Positions 50,201 to 60,281 of a stretch of DNA of 64,000 bases are shown in pieces. Within the stretch, counting starts at the first letter, position 1. Each line of letters opens with the position of its first letter. The notes under the pieces were generated by a model, which had not been told where the DNA came from, did not search any database, and saw only the letters and a list, made by a program, of their open reading frames with translations. A program made the translations under genes and the position numbers. The DNA is taken from the NCBI RefSeq assembly GCF_050908995.1, contig NC_135133.1, forward strand, positions 6,614,001-6,678,000, in the 5' to 3' direction. Origin of the DNA: Andrena cerasifolii (lineage: Eukaryota; Arthropoda; Insecta; Hymenoptera; Andrenidae).

Positions 50201-53200
50201 AATGAAATTTATGAGCTTTGTTACAAATGCAAGATAAAGGCGAACAGAGAAATATTTTTGCAGGATTTTTTTAATAACAGATGGGGCATAATATCCGCAC
50301 AGGGAATTTCCGCGTGGGAATTTTTCACGTCCACGCCGTTGGGTCTAGAACAAAAAGACAAAAAGCTTTGTAATCTACGCACTATGTACTAAAAAAGTAC
50401 TCAAGATTTCGAAAAAATATAGATTTTTCAAGGAGTGGCGAATATTTGAAAACAATCTCTTTTGCTAGAAAATTCAGGATAATGAGAAAATTCAAATGTT
50501 GGCCATTCCTTCAAGAGTCAACATTTTTTTAAAATCTTGTATACTGCTCTAGTATTTACTGCGTAGATTACAAAACTTTCTGCCACTTTGTTCCAGCTCC
50601 AACATTGCGGACGTGAAAAATTCCACCGCGGAATGGCTCAAATGGAAAACACGTACCGGCTGTGTGGCTATTATGCCGCCATTTGTTATTCAAAAAATCT
50701 GAAAAAAATATATTTCCGTTCTCCTTTATACATATCATAAGAACCTTATGTTACATTTTTAATAAAGCTTATAAATTCCTTTAAAATCAATTACTGTAGG
50801 ACGTACGATTATAATTACAAGAATTGTGCAGGAGCCGGTTAAGGGTCCTGAAAATCATCTTGGACAGAGTGGAATGTTTCCCTTCAGAGATTAAGGGATA
50901 AAGGTCAAAGGATATTCAGACACAAAGAAATTCACGGTGATGGTTTCTCTGTAGCACAGCTTCCGGTACTTAACACGAACGCAACGATTCCGTGGAGCAA
51001 AAACTGGGTTAGATTGTTAATTGGGTCTCGTTGCCTCGAGGACGCCGGTTTCCCCGCGTGCCTCGAGGAATCGCCAATGATGGTGCCCGGCGCAATTACA
51101 GTAGCCGATATTACCATAACCGCGACAAAAATTGCCGAGCTAATCCCTACAGACCGTAGGAATCGTCGCGAACGGAATCACCTCGAGCGTCTCGCGCGGC
51201 GGCAAGCAAATAGAAAGTTTGTCAGCCGTTGTCAATCCAATTTCGAGGGAAAAAGCCGCGGAAAATAACCTTGCAGCTCATCGTAATCGCGATCCCTGCT
51301 CAACGTAGCTTCCGGGCATTTAATGCAAACGCCACGATCCCTCCCGGGTGAAAACTGGGTCGGTTTTTAATTGGGTCTCATTACGGCGAAAACTCTATTT
51401 TCCCGTCCGACGTTTCCGCGGAATCGGCCACAATTCCGCGGCCCTTGGTCTCATTACGGTTCAATTAGCCACGGGGCATCGATCGGCAGCCAGAAAATCC
51501 CTCAAAGCCCGATCTCGCGTATGAGAATCCAGCGTCTCAGCTAAATGAATGTGTTACACCTCTTCGCTCGTTCTCTCCTGGGGTTCATTCACTTGCGGCG
51601 AAGCCTCCGTTTCTCTCGCCTCCTCCTTCCCTCTCGCGTGCGCTCCTTATGTCAGCCGGAGGCAGCTCGCGAAACGCGGCTACGAGGAATTCTTCCGCTG
51701 CACGCGTAACCCCGTGCACGCGCACCTCTTGCACGCCCCTCGACGGAGAAAACGAGCAGACGCTGCCATGTACGTATCGAGAATTTTCGGAGTCTATTTC
51801 GGGCACTATCGAGGACCACAAAACGGCCATTCGATGGATTCCCTGGTGCATTCCCGTTGCGTTTGCAAGGTGTGAGCACTATTAGGTCGTTTTTTTTAAC
51901 TCAACAGCGTGTAATTAGAGTAAAACCTGGCTAACAAGGAAGTTCGTTGAATTCAGACCCCCTTCCCCCCCCCGGAATTAATCGCAATCGAGCGGGTTCT
52001 TTCTGTTTCCCTGCCTTGTAGTAAAATTCTCAGTGATCCGGTCCCGTTAATCTGAACTTTCCCTCGGCTCGAACGACCTCTCTCTAATTAATCTGGATCG
52101 ACGACGCTCCACTGTGTCTGTACGATTAAATTCTCAATGGAGGTGAATAGAATTCTGTTTGTTGTTGAATTTAGAGCTCCTCGAGACTTTCAACGTAGCT
52201 TGCACATCTGCTGCGAATTAAAAGGTAAATATTTTCGCGCAGGATTGTTTACTGCCGCCGCTAAACCGAACGCGGCGCGCGTCAACGGCGCTAATGAAAT
52301 GGATTCATCGGCGTTGCCGCATTAAAGTATTCGTCCGACACTACTCGCGAGCTTCCTCGTCGGTCGCGAGACGGACACGCTCGTTCCTTACAGTGAAAGC
52401 CTCGAGCCGGCGCGGAGGTTCCCGCTGGATTTTCACTGGTCGCTCGCCAGAGGAATGCACGGAACCGACGAAACGAGCGGCTGGTTCCAATCCCTCGGAT
52501 ACGTGATCTTGTCGTGGGTTACTTCAACGGAATCGGGTCGCCCATTGACATTCCGCGCGAGGAGCAAGTGCGTTTCTCGCGCACAATCGCGACGCTCCGG
52601 CTCCGAGACGACATCGCCGGATTAAGGCCAGCGCGGCGATACGTTACGTAACGAAGATGAACGAGGCGGTCTGTTAAAGACCGGCACGTATATAGGACTG
52701 GGGCATGATTGCGGGCCAAAGTGTGCTCGTAGGGAATAATTGTCGCGGGGCCGTGCCCGTGAGAAAAAAAAAAAAAATTCAGCACGGTCATGGAGCCGTT
52801 GAGAAGTGTCCGAGTTACGTGACGGACTTGTTAATTCCGACGTGAAACCGCCGCGGAGGGAATGATCTTTGTCACACATTCTTCGAAAAGAAACCGCGCG
52901 TAAAAAGCAGCTGTTCCCAGCGCGAACCTTGGGACGGTAATCAAAGAAGCAGTACAATCAGACCTTTTTGCTACCACTTTGATGACTTTTTAATTCCCTC
53001 CGGTTGCACAAGGGACTCTTAATTCCCTGGCGAGCGGACGCTTGAGTTATATGAAAATTCCTGCTAGGATCTCGAAAGCTCTTCGTGTCCTGCAAGCATG
53101 GAATCGAAGCCTAGAAGCTAGTAGAGAAGGATATCGATTGATTCTAGGCTCCGAGAAAGGCAGCGGCAGTTGCGCGGTAGAGAAAGCTCGCAGCAACAAC

Positions 53201-55775
53201 GTAATAAAAGATAATCACTTCCAAGGCCCAATAACGCAATTAACAAGATCGTTAATACGATCGTCCGGCACAAAAGGCCGAGCTGGCATTCGTACAGGCG
53301 GCCCGATCTCGATTCACCGGCGAAGGGAAAGTGGTGAAACCGAACGCGAAGCGAAGTCGATCGACTTTCCGCGAGGGAGGCAGGGGGGCCTATCATTCAG
53401 AAGCCCATTTAAAACGCAGGGAACGTAAAGGAGGGCCCCTCCCCCCGGTTAATTCTCCCCGTTCCGTTGCACCGGCGGTTCCTGTTTTAAACGCTGCACG
53501 TACGGCCGCGGACGATTCCACTTAAAAAAGGCGAATAAACGGGCTATGACGGGCGACGATAGAATTTTAACGACGCTTAACGCGCCCTTATCGCGACGCG
53601 GTCGGGCTTCAATTGTCGAATTAAGAGAATTGTGCCGCGCGCCCGGCCGTCGGGAATGCGTGATCGATCGCGATAATGTCGAAAGGAAAACCGTCCGGAT
53701 CAAGTTCTCGATCGCTTTCAAGCTGATCATTACGTTGGCGCGAAACGTTCTCCCCGCGTAACTCGAACCGTAACCTTTGGAATGGTGACACCGCTCGCGC
53801 ACGGACGTCCAACGCGTCCTTGGGCTCGTCGAGCGGATTTAAAGCGCTTAATTGCACGCGTCTAGTGCTCTCTGAAAGTCGTGCGACCTGCGGGACGCGA
53901 CACTCCCCCTGGATCGGCGCACTTCCGCCGTCAAAAAGGGGCAGGAGCAAGGGTGTAGTGCCTATCCGAGATATAGTGACTTAGGTGTGAAGTCCCTCAG
54001 CGGGGTCTTACCCGACAGCCTGCTGAGTACTGGCCGCTAAATACACCCCCCTACTACCTCTTGCAGGACTGTATTTAGAGAAGACCAGGACAAAACCGGG
54101 GTCCTAAAGGGTAAAATCTCCAAAATTACCTGAAGCATGCAGTGACTTTAATTTAAAATAAGTTGTTAATATAAGATAATTTATATTACAACTGTTCTAA
54201 TGCTGTACATATACCTTACTACAATGGATTTCTATTTAATATCTGCTGACAATGAGAGAATTTTTAATAGCCAGTAGCAAAGTTTAATTGATGTCTTTTA
54301 ATAATTATAATCAATTTCTTTTTTATTTTATTAAAATCGAAATTGTAACACTTAATCTTTAGGGCCCCGGTTTTGTCCTGGTCTTCCCTAAACACAGTCC
54401 TGCTAGAGGTCACGTTTAGCGGCCCATACCCAGCAGGATATCGGTTAAGACCCCGCGGAGTGGCCTCACACCTAAGTCACTATAGCTCGTAGAGGCACTA
54501 TACTGCGACGATCAGTGGCGGATTTCACCCCATTTTCAAGAGCAACTTATCAATTCATCCAAACAGTACACTTAACTCAAGTAATTAGAACTGAAAACTT
54601 GGGCCCCTTCGGAACGTTTGCCGCCTGCGCCTTTTTCCTTAAATCCGCCACTGGCGACGATGCAAGTAACCGGACTCGTATTATAGTTGCCCGGGCGTGC
54701 TGCGCGTAACTAATTCCCCTTACTATCGTTACTATTATTTAATCCAACCCCCTGTTCTCAAGCAACGCTCTTCAAGGCGTATTAAGTGGGACCGCGTCGC
54801 GAATTCCAATGGGGAATTTCTGGTGGCGTTGGAGCGTGGGCGAGATGCTGAGGACGTCTAGCGTGCAATGGAGGCGCTCTGTCGCGTAGAAAGTACATTG
54901 TTTTATAGTGGGAGGCGTTATTTGGAGTCGTGATCGCGAGCCTCGAGCTTTTAAAGGAATAGAATAAGAGGAACGAAGTTTGTCAAGTAAACAGGTTCCC
55001 GGGGAACGAGTCTTCCGGCTCTAGCTTCCTTCGATCTTGACATTTGCGCCGGCCCTGACCAATATTTCCAACGCTTTGGGACGCGTTAACTGTCGCGCGA
55101 AGGTGATACGCAGCACGCCGAATCATTGAAACGAGGGAAATTGGAACGACTAGTTAAGCTGCGGCGTTAATTGATTCACCAAGCCTTGAGTGATTTCTCG
55201 GTGGGCCAAATTAGCACACTGTACTACTTTTCTATAATATGTTCGTTACGCGGACACACCAGAAACGCCTACGTCCCTAGAATATTTTCTTCTCTTTCTC
55301 CTTTACAGGGGACCAATATCATTCGCATCGATTACAACTCAACTGTTCGATGAAAGGTAATTCGGCATCGCTAGTGTCATAAGCCCGGTGTCGAAATGAT
55401 TAACGCGAAAGCACGGTTACATGCCCCTTACCAAGGTGGATAAGCTCCTCGCGGTGACGCACCGCCGGCCCTGATCTGCTCGTTGACGTAACCGCTCCTG
55501 GGCACGTTCAGGGCGCTCCTGATGCCCACGCTGGACCCGTCCAAGGTGCCCGGGCCCGGTTTGGGCACATGGCTGCTGCAGTACACCTCCTTGTCGTTGA
55601 TCGTGTGCTGGTTGTTGTAGTAGGTCTTCAGGGTCAGCTTCGTGCCGCAGATCGCGCACTTGAAGCAGCCCGCGTGGAAGAACGTGAAGTCCTTCAGCGG
55701 GCCCACCCTGTCCACCTGGTACACCGTCTGAGCGCACCTCAGACACGTGCTCTCGTAGAAGTTTGGCCGATACAT
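40933..55775 (-). CDS. Hil: Hillarin (LIM + transglutaminase-like protein), 11 coding exons
   Basis: Joined minus-strand exons: 55775-55432, 49875-49611, 44921-44805, 44716-44544, 43944-43701, 43314-43088, 42925-42704, 42628-42479, 42299-42110, 41704-41447, 41244-40933. All ten introns are GT-AG and the phases agree, giving 833 residues, close to the size I recall for the fly protein. The LIM domain has ligands C11, C14, H34, C37, C40, C43, C66 and H69. A Gly/Ser/Pro linker follows, then a charged helical region (about 204-300), the transglutaminase-like domain (about 385-580) and conserved C-terminal domains ending YLINSSKRN. Hillarin is known in leech and fly as a cytoskeleton/septin-associated scaffold related to the KY family; that role is inferred here by orthology. 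The triad positions read T445, N488 and Q503, so peptidase or transglutaminase activity is doubtful. Introns 1 and 2 are large and transposon-laden; the other eight are 75-599 bp. Confidence 0.95.
41447..41704 (-). CDS. Hil: Hillarin coding exon 10
   Basis: Encodes SVVGNIVAFRVHAPCSGAF through FGLIPITHQ, 86 codons in phase 0. The acceptor is TTCGTAG|TCAG and the donor CCAG|GTACGT. Confidence 0.92.
42110..42299 (-). CDS. Hil: Hillarin coding exon 9
   Basis: Encodes YGLYFPDTNTNAVMYTDSTG through GVSLKRFVMQ, a beta-rich C-terminal domain segment. The acceptor is CGACAG|GTACGG and the donor CAG|GTAACT; ends in phase 0. Confidence 0.9.
42479..42628 (-). CDS. Hil: Hillarin coding exon 8
   Basis: Encodes YEYDDHYFLTDPREFIYEFF through PFVRSLFF. 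The preceding intron is 75 bp. The acceptor TTACAG|ATACG and donor AG|GTGAGG keep phase 2 on both sides. Confidence 0.9.
42704..42925 (-). CDS. Hil: Hillarin coding exon 7 (transglutaminase-like domain, middle)
   Basis: Encodes YAGLHCVVIKGYSKSAGYQ through KNDSL. The canonical His and Asp positions read N488 (RNSWN) and Q503 (FVQCNW). The split codon at the start gives Ser457. Confidence 0.92.
43088..43314 (-). CDS. Hil: Hillarin coding exon 6 (transglutaminase-like domain, first part)
   Basis: Encodes VAQEDQKTFTDLVRQLV through HVLFKRLC (residues 382-456). The nucleophile position of the fold falls in HGTESYH, with Thr445 where Cys is expected. Ends AG| in phase 2. Confidence 0.92.
43701..43944 (-). 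CDS. Hil: Hillarin coding exon 5
   Basis: Contains ALVEKQSSEMLELINEARSEY, then an acidic and Pro-rich stretch and IYNDPLEF-ADMDQIAIS. The acceptor is TTTCCAG|GGCG and the donor TCG|GTAAGC; phase 0 at the end. Confidence 0.9.
44544..44716 (-). CDS. Hil: Hillarin coding exon 4 (charged helix)
   Basis: It encodes DEWEKELEQL through KKESLTRKMLEHE, continuing the coiled-coil region. The intron before it is only 88 bp. Ends in phase 2 (CG|). Confidence 0.9.
44805..44921 (-). CDS. Hil: Hillarin coding exon 3 (charged helix)
   Basis: 39 codons in phase 0, including LEMKHRKEEDDLYRKFA, highly charged and predicted coiled coil. The acceptor is TTGGTAG|GAT and the donor GG|GTACGT. Confidence 0.9.
45339..45623. 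mobile_element. TTAA-flanked piggyBac-like MITE with CCCGGCGTTGGT ends
   Basis: TTAA at 45339-45342 and 45620-45623. The inverted termini are CCCGGCGTTGGT on the left and TCCGGCGTTGGT on the right (reverse complement). A second inverted pair, AGGTGGGGTC and GACCCCACCT, lies further in. Element proper 277 bp; no coding sequence. It lies in hillarin intron 2. Confidence 0.8.
45893..45993 (+). repeat. Dispersed repeat, copy 2 (pairs with 7857-7958)
   Basis: Same orientation as copy 1, sharing TTTGTTATC, GCGATGT, a TATATTACAC-like block, ATAACGCAAAAACTGT and TTGGAGCTGCA. A short inverted echo (TGGAGCTG, CAGCTT) lies about 30-50 bases upstream. Family unknown. Confidence 0.6.
46649..46950. mobile_element. 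Foldback element with TATGC/GCATA minisatellite arms
   Basis: The termini AGCCGAGGGTCCACCTGGA and, from the right in reverse complement, AGCCGGGAGTCCACTTGGA are inverted. Immediately inside, the left arm has CTAAGTTAAACTAAGTTATGC with (TATGC)n. The right arm has at least three copies of a roughly 30-bp unit built from TAGCA repeats plus TAGTTTAACT (46825-46930). So the minisatellite is itself inverted between the arms. No target duplication was recognised. Confidence 0.75.
46825..46930. repeat. Minisatellite, about 30-bp unit x3.5
   Basis: Each unit is four or so AGCAT words followed by AGTTTAACTT. It produces the artefactual LCYAKLNYAM-type repeat frame on the minus strand. Confidence 0.85.
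47944..48219. repeat. Weak inverted-repeat segment, GCTACCAACCCTCA ends
   Basis: GCTACCAACCCTCA near 47947 is inverted as TGAGGGCTGGTAGC near 48204. Two further degenerate copies in direct orientation (GTTACCAACCCATAG and ACTACCAAGCCATAG) lie between. Possibly a decayed MITE with subterminal repeats; ends uncertain. Confidence 0.4.
49164..49375. mobile_element. hAT-type MITE, CAGTGGCGCAC(T/C)CAG termini
   Basis: The element proper is 49172-49367 (196 bp). The left end is CAGTGGCGCACTCAGG; the right end in reverse complement is CAGTGGCGCACCCAGA. The interior has the GGGGG/CCCCC-flanked layout common to this hAT group. Flanking octamers cttatagg and ttcataga match at 5 of 8. It lies in hillarin intron 2, close to exon 2. 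Confidence 0.8.
49611..49875 (-). CDS. Hil: Hillarin coding exon 2 (linker)
   Basis: The acceptor TTGCAG|TTACG joins in phase 2 with exon 1 (split codon TG|T, Cys). It encodes a Gly/Ser/Asn-rich linker and then the conserved YGRFDASALHIAHALKQTE segment, ending KPIDYYL before donor GTGAGT. Ends in phase 0. Confidence 0.92.
50307..50636. mobile_element. Inverted-repeat element, about 330 bp, TTCCGCG termini
   Basis: The arms begin TTCCGCG and include GGAATTTTTCACGTCC on both sides. They stay alignable through TTTGTAATCTACGCA to beyond 130 bases per arm with moderate divergence. There is no open frame. Target duplication not resolved. It lies in hillarin intron 1. Confidence 0.7.
50953..51385. 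repeat. Local direct duplication within hillarin intron 1
   Basis: The block GTAGC(A)CAGCTTCCGG...AACGC(A/C)ACGAT...AAAACTGGGT...TTAATTGGGTCTC at about 50951-51030 recurs at about 51305-51382 with moderate divergence. No reading frame spans either copy. Confidence 0.5.
53956..54500. mobile_element. TA-flanked foldback element, about 541 bp
   Basis: TA at 53956-53957 and 54499-54500. The arms are about 150 bp each, beginning GTGCCTATCCGAGATATAGT on the left and GTGCCTCTACGAGCTATAGT (reverse complement) on the right. Strongly shared inner blocks include GACTTAGGTGTGA, GCGGGGTCTTA and AAGACCAGGACAAAACCGGG. The AT-rich loop is about 245 bp. No coding sequence. It lies in hillarin intron 1. Confidence 0.85.
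54505..54661. mobile_element. hAT-type MITE with perfect 8-bp target duplication
   Basis: The element proper is 54513-54653 (141 bp), with inverted ends CAGTGGCGGATTT. Both flanks read GCGACGAT (54505-54512 and 54654-54661), an exact 8-bp duplication as made by hAT transposases. It begins a few bases from the foldback ending at 54500. No coding sequence. Confidence 0.93.
55432..55775 (-). CDS. Hil: Hillarin coding exon 1 (LIM domain, start codon)
   Basis: It encodes residues 1-114 plus two bases of codon 115. It starts MYRPNFYESTCLRC and contains the complete LIM zinc-finger domain. The donor is TTG|GTAAGG. Just before the ATG the minus strand reads CCTCTTATCAG|C, a plausible acceptor, so a separate upstream 5' UTR exon is likely. 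Confidence 0.92.
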
Positions 55776-57285
55776 GCTGATAAGAGGATCCCAAGGGTCT
55801 CCAGTCTCCAGTCTCTCGCTTCGTCTTCAGTCCAAGCTGCACCTCGCTCTGGAAGCCACCGCGCGCGACCTTCGCGGGCATACAGCGAGAATTCTGAATA
55901 TTTACTGCGCTATTCGTGGAACTCTGTTATTTGGGACCTGTGCTGTCTGATTTCTTAGAGAATATCTGAGATTTTCAGAAGAAGAAGTGACTTCGGAGCT
56001 TTATTGCGCTCAGTGTTGGGTCTAGTCTCAGAGGTCTAGGTATGAAGACTACGTTTTTTAAGCCTCAATTCAAGAGAGGGTAATTATGGAAAAGGTTAAG
56101 AAAAGACTGGCGAGATTACACCTTGGGCCCACTCGACTTTCACCTCCTCCCGTCGCGACAAAACGCAGAAACGTGGAAAAAGCATTTCATAAGTTCAGCG
56201 ATACAGCCGCGGCGAGCGGGGTGCTTTAATTAGGGGTAATCACCGCAATGCAAAACGCGCGCGCGCGCGCGCGCGCGCGAATCAGACCGAGGCCGTTTCC
56301 TAACTCTCAATAATTACACCAGCCGCGGATTATGTCTGGAAAAGAGAAAGACAAAAAGATGCACATGGAAGCCCCGGCGCGATAGCATCTGCACGCGAGA
56401 TGATTGACGGATAACTAAACGCATCGACGTTGTTAAAAACGATCGCCAGGCCGCCGACACTTTCCTGCCTTTTGCAACGAATCGTTGCCAATGCTTCTCG
56501 CGGTGGGCGGCTGCGGGCAGGTAATTGCAAAACTGATTTCACGACCACTACGGCAACGTCATCGAGATTTTCACACGTGTGAATGAACCGCGCGCCCTCG
56601 TTAACGCTTCGTTTACGCTCCATTTATGTCCGATCGTCTCTACAGTACTTTAACAATATCCTTCGATCTTTCCCATATTCTCGCGTCTCCCCGAGATCCG
56701 AGCCGCTCGAGAAGATTGCACAATCGCCCATTCATTCGCCCAAAGGTGTCGGGCGAAGGCAAATCGAGCGCCGCGTGAAAACTTTCTAAACGATCCGTGA
56801 CTCATTTTCCAGAAAATTAATACATCAGTTTCACCGCCGCGTATAATCGGCCGTGTTACCAAAGAGCGACCGAGGTTTCCCTTTTCTTTCCGCGATTCCT
56901 TCGGCCACGAATTCCTCGTTGCATAGCGGACGACCACAATGGCGGGTTACGTCACACCGTTAGCGACCGTGCACAACGAAGTACCATAGTAAACGCTGGG
57001 ATAGAGACCCTCGCACGCATCAACGAATCCTTTGCCAGTTACCGGACACGCACTGATTCGGATTTTTTCTCTCTTTGCCGCGACGATTTCGCGAGCCGCG
57101 ACGAACATCCGAAGATCACACGCACTGGGAAAGCTTCTACTCTGTCGAACGAGCACGCGCTGGCGTCGGGAGAAAGCATTTTATCGTATTCATGATTAAA
57201 CCTTGCATGTATGTCACTGTGACGCGCTAAGATCATTTTCGGGCACCGCTTAACGAGTTTGAAAATAATTCGCTGGTTGCAAAAC
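55776..57285. promoter_or_regulatory. Upstream flank of hillarin exon 1
   Basis: It contains presumed 5' UTR/promoter sequence for the leftward hillarin transcript, but no TATA or initiator could be singled out. A (GC)n microsatellite lies at 56259-56280. Other frames here look random. Confidence 0.35.
56259..56280. repeat. (GC)n microsatellite
   Basis: An uninterrupted alternating GC run of about 22 bases, a potential Z-DNA former, located about 500 bp upstream of the hillarin start. Confidence 0.9.
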
Positions 57286-57568
57286 ACAGTTGGGTTTCCC
57301 AGGCGTACTATAATACATAGTACTGCACTATATTTTTTTGTAAAAATACTGTATTTCCGATGTATCAATAAAATTCTACAATTTTTAGTTTCTCTTTTAT
57401 TCCACGGCAACACCGAAACTATAATTTGTGAATTTCAACTTCAACAGGGAGGATTTTTTCTATAATGAGTTTAATTTTGTACCACTTTCCTCAGAAGAGT
57501 ACTATATTTTATCATATTTGACGGTAAAGTACTGTATTATCCCGAAAAAGAATTGGCAACTCTAGATA
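57286..57568. mobile_element. Probable decayed inverted-repeat element
   Basis: The left part (CAGTTGGGTTTCCC...ATAATACATAGTACTGCAC) and the right part in reverse complement (AGAGTTGCCAATTC...GGGATAATACAGTACTTTACC) resemble each other. Both have ACTATATTTT- or AAATATAGTACT-type sequence further in. Divergence is high and no duplication is seen. Confidence 0.4.
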
Positions 57569-59986
57569 CAGCGGAGGATGGGTGATCAGAGATTACCGAA
57601 GACGAATCAGAGCATTAATCGAACCGTCCAAAGCTATTCCTGCGAGTGCAGATTGTACGAAAGTGATCGCTAACGGACGCTCAGTTTCGAATTGACCGAA
57701 AACGACATGGAGGAATACGCGGAGCACGCGGAAGTCGTTGCTGCTCGATTGCAGGCTTTATACGGGCGGCAGTGTTCATTCGCATCGTATTCATCTGGAT
57801 AACGAAGAAACGGGCTCGATCGATTCTCGGTGGTGCCACGCCGGTAGCCGCAAACTGGCACTCGTAAATATCCCCGACGCAGCGCATACCTTCGCCCCCT
57901 TTTCCGCCGAACGGGTGGAATTTTTCGTAATCGCGCGCTCAAATAAACGGCGGGCATTTTAATCGGCGCCGCGTTACGCAACGTCTCGAAGAGGAAATCG
58001 TAAAGATCCCCTCGTAAAACGCGGCGACTTCCAATTACGGTTGGTCGTCGGCACCCATTCATTGGGCCCCGCGTGTGGTCACCGTGAAATAATTCCAGCG
58101 ACGCAATAGCATCGACGTTTCTACGTCTCTCCCTTCCGTCCATCGAGCAGGCGCATCGATCTCTCAAAAGAAAAAAAAAAGAAAAAAAAGCCGCCGCATT
58201 TGCGACGATACGCGAAACGATCTGTATAATGGACAAATCGCGCCGTGAAAATTATCGCATTCCTCGCGTCGTTTATCACTCGATAATGCTCGAATACCGG
58301 TGTCCCCATTCTGGCCCGCCCTCTCCCAAGTATTTACGCTCGGCTCGCACACACGTCTGTACTTACGCGGCACGTAGCTCCGTAAAGAAACGCGGAGACT
58401 TCATCGAGCCGGATCGCCAAAGTCCAGATAGCTCTAGATACCGGAGCGTAATGTCTCGGGGACGACCAGCAGGTTAACCATTGTTCCCGAGGCGGAAAAG
58501 GCGTGTTGCTGCGGTTTGCGACAGTTCGCCTTGTTACTTAACGCGCGAAAGTACCGGTGAATAGCAGGCATTCCGTGCAACGGGCACGCTGTGCCTGCGC
58601 CGCGGTACCACGTTGCACGGTGCCCGCGATCCACGGTGATTTGAATTATTCCCGAGCGGCCAGAGAACCAGTTCCCCGAGGCGCATCAGATTTGTCAAGC
58701 ACGTGTACCTCGCTGGAACGCGAGGTAAATCATCCACGGGCGCATCCGAGCCCCGCCTCGCGGATGCCTACGTCGAGGCAGAGGTCCGCGGGTAGGAGAT
58801 CGGTAGCGGAGCTGTTTTTCTCCAGCGAATGAGTAGCGTTGCGGGATAGAAAGAGCCGAGTGCGCCAACAAGGCCGGGGCAGAAGTCGCTGTCCACGTAT
58901 ATACTCACGTCCTCATGCTCCTCTCCTCGTGCTCGCGTCAGCCTGGTAGACCTCGATGGTGCTCGTCCCCGCGCGCCACGAGCATCTCTTCCGATGGTTT
59001 TCTCGTATCCGGAATCAGCTCTGTCCTCCTCCGTTCGGCACGACTTACTTCCAACCTCGCTCCACCTACGGGGAACCACGACACTGCGGAAAATCGCGCA
59101 CGATACCACGGGCGGGCTGCTCTCTTCCGGTCACCGCCGCGCCGTGCATTGAAATCACCAGGTGCCCGATGAACGTCGCTGGGCCAACGAGCTCCACGCG
59201 CGCACCTTCGACGCACGTAGGACGATTCCGGCCAGCAGATCCACCTGTGTCCTCCTGCGTGCCGCCGATCTGAACGCGGATCCTAGATCCCCGAGGTTCC
59301 GCGAACGTTTTCGCTAGCGAGCCCACGACGTAGGAGGTCCTCCTCCGACCTCGCTGGTAACAGCAACGACGTTCTTTTTCTGGCACCGTTTTCGTGCGGC
59401 TCGGAATGAGGTCTCCAGCAACCGTGGCGGCCACGCGATCCGCTCGAACCTGAATACCGCCACCTGCTTCCTTCGACGTTCCAGGAAGGTCTGAGGTGAG
59501 AGGGACGGCCATTTTGAGGGAACCGTGGCTGGCTCTCAGGTGGCGCTATGGGTTGGAGAACCGAGGCTGAACCGGTGTGGGTAGATCACTCTTTTACGTG
59601 AGCTCACCTGGCGGAGGCTCTGTCTCTGTCACCTGTGCTCGACTCCAGCGCGATACTCGCCGCGCTGTTTTGTTTGAAAAGGCGGGCTTTTCTTCGCTCG
59701 CTGTGCGCCTTGCGAGGGTATCCAACGCGGATGCCCCGCTCGCTGCTTTCAGGGATAATTACCATTGTTTCAGGTCCCGCCAGTTTCTCGGCCACCGCTG
59801 GAACGCGGTCCCGATTCACTATACTTTCATTCCGAACGCTCATCGATACGCGATGGGGAAAAAAGAAAGCGGGGAACCGGCCGAGGGAATACCTACCGAG
59901 ATTGGCGGCCACCGCTTTTCGACATCCTCCGCGGGATCACTTCTAAATCCGCGCGCGTGACTTTCAATTTATTGCGACTCCGTGAT
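57569..59986. other. GC-rich non-coding flank
   Basis: Frames on both strands overlap throughout. A 148-codon minus-strand frame at 59066-59512 has a favourable CAAAATGGC start context but no recognisable family. It could be part of a 5' exon of hillarin or of a gene beyond the window, or chance. Confidence 0.3.
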
Positions 59987-60281
59987 TTAAACCTTCGCGG
60001 TCGCACGGGGTGTATCACACCCCAGGCAATTCCTTTTTCTTCGACAATATCTCCGTAAACTTTTAGAGCTTTGTATTAAATTTTAAAACTCGCGCGAATT
60101 TTGACTGAAAAATCGGTTTTTCCACTACTATCTTACAACCACAAGTTTCGTCGTATCGAAATTTGCAATTCTGGAAAAATTCTATTAGAGTTAAAAGTTA
60201 ATGGAATCAAAAATACGAAAATGCTAACTGAAAAATGTGACCAAATTGTGATTATAAAAAGGTGTGACCGCGAAGGGTTAA
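59987..60281. mobile_element. TTAA-flanked piggyBac-like MITE, CCTTCGCGGTC ends
   Basis: TTAA at 59987-59990 and 60278-60281. The left end is ACCTTCGCGGTCGCAC; the right end in reverse complement is CCCTTCGCGGTCACAC. Element proper 287 bp, AT-rich inside, no coding sequence. Confidence 0.82.

Larger units (their letters stand above)
49876..55431 (-). other. Hillarin intron 1 (5.6 kb)
   Basis: Bounded by donor GTAAGG after exon 1 and acceptor TTGCAG before exon 2. It contains three inverted-repeat elements (listed) and a local duplication. No further hillarin-like coding segment was seen, so alternative exons are not supported. Confidence 0.85.

Noticed and set aside
55417..55881. 154-codon minus-strand frame overlapping hillarin exon 1
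   Set aside because: Different frame from the LIM-coding one; the LIM frame has all eight zinc ligands and splices correctly.
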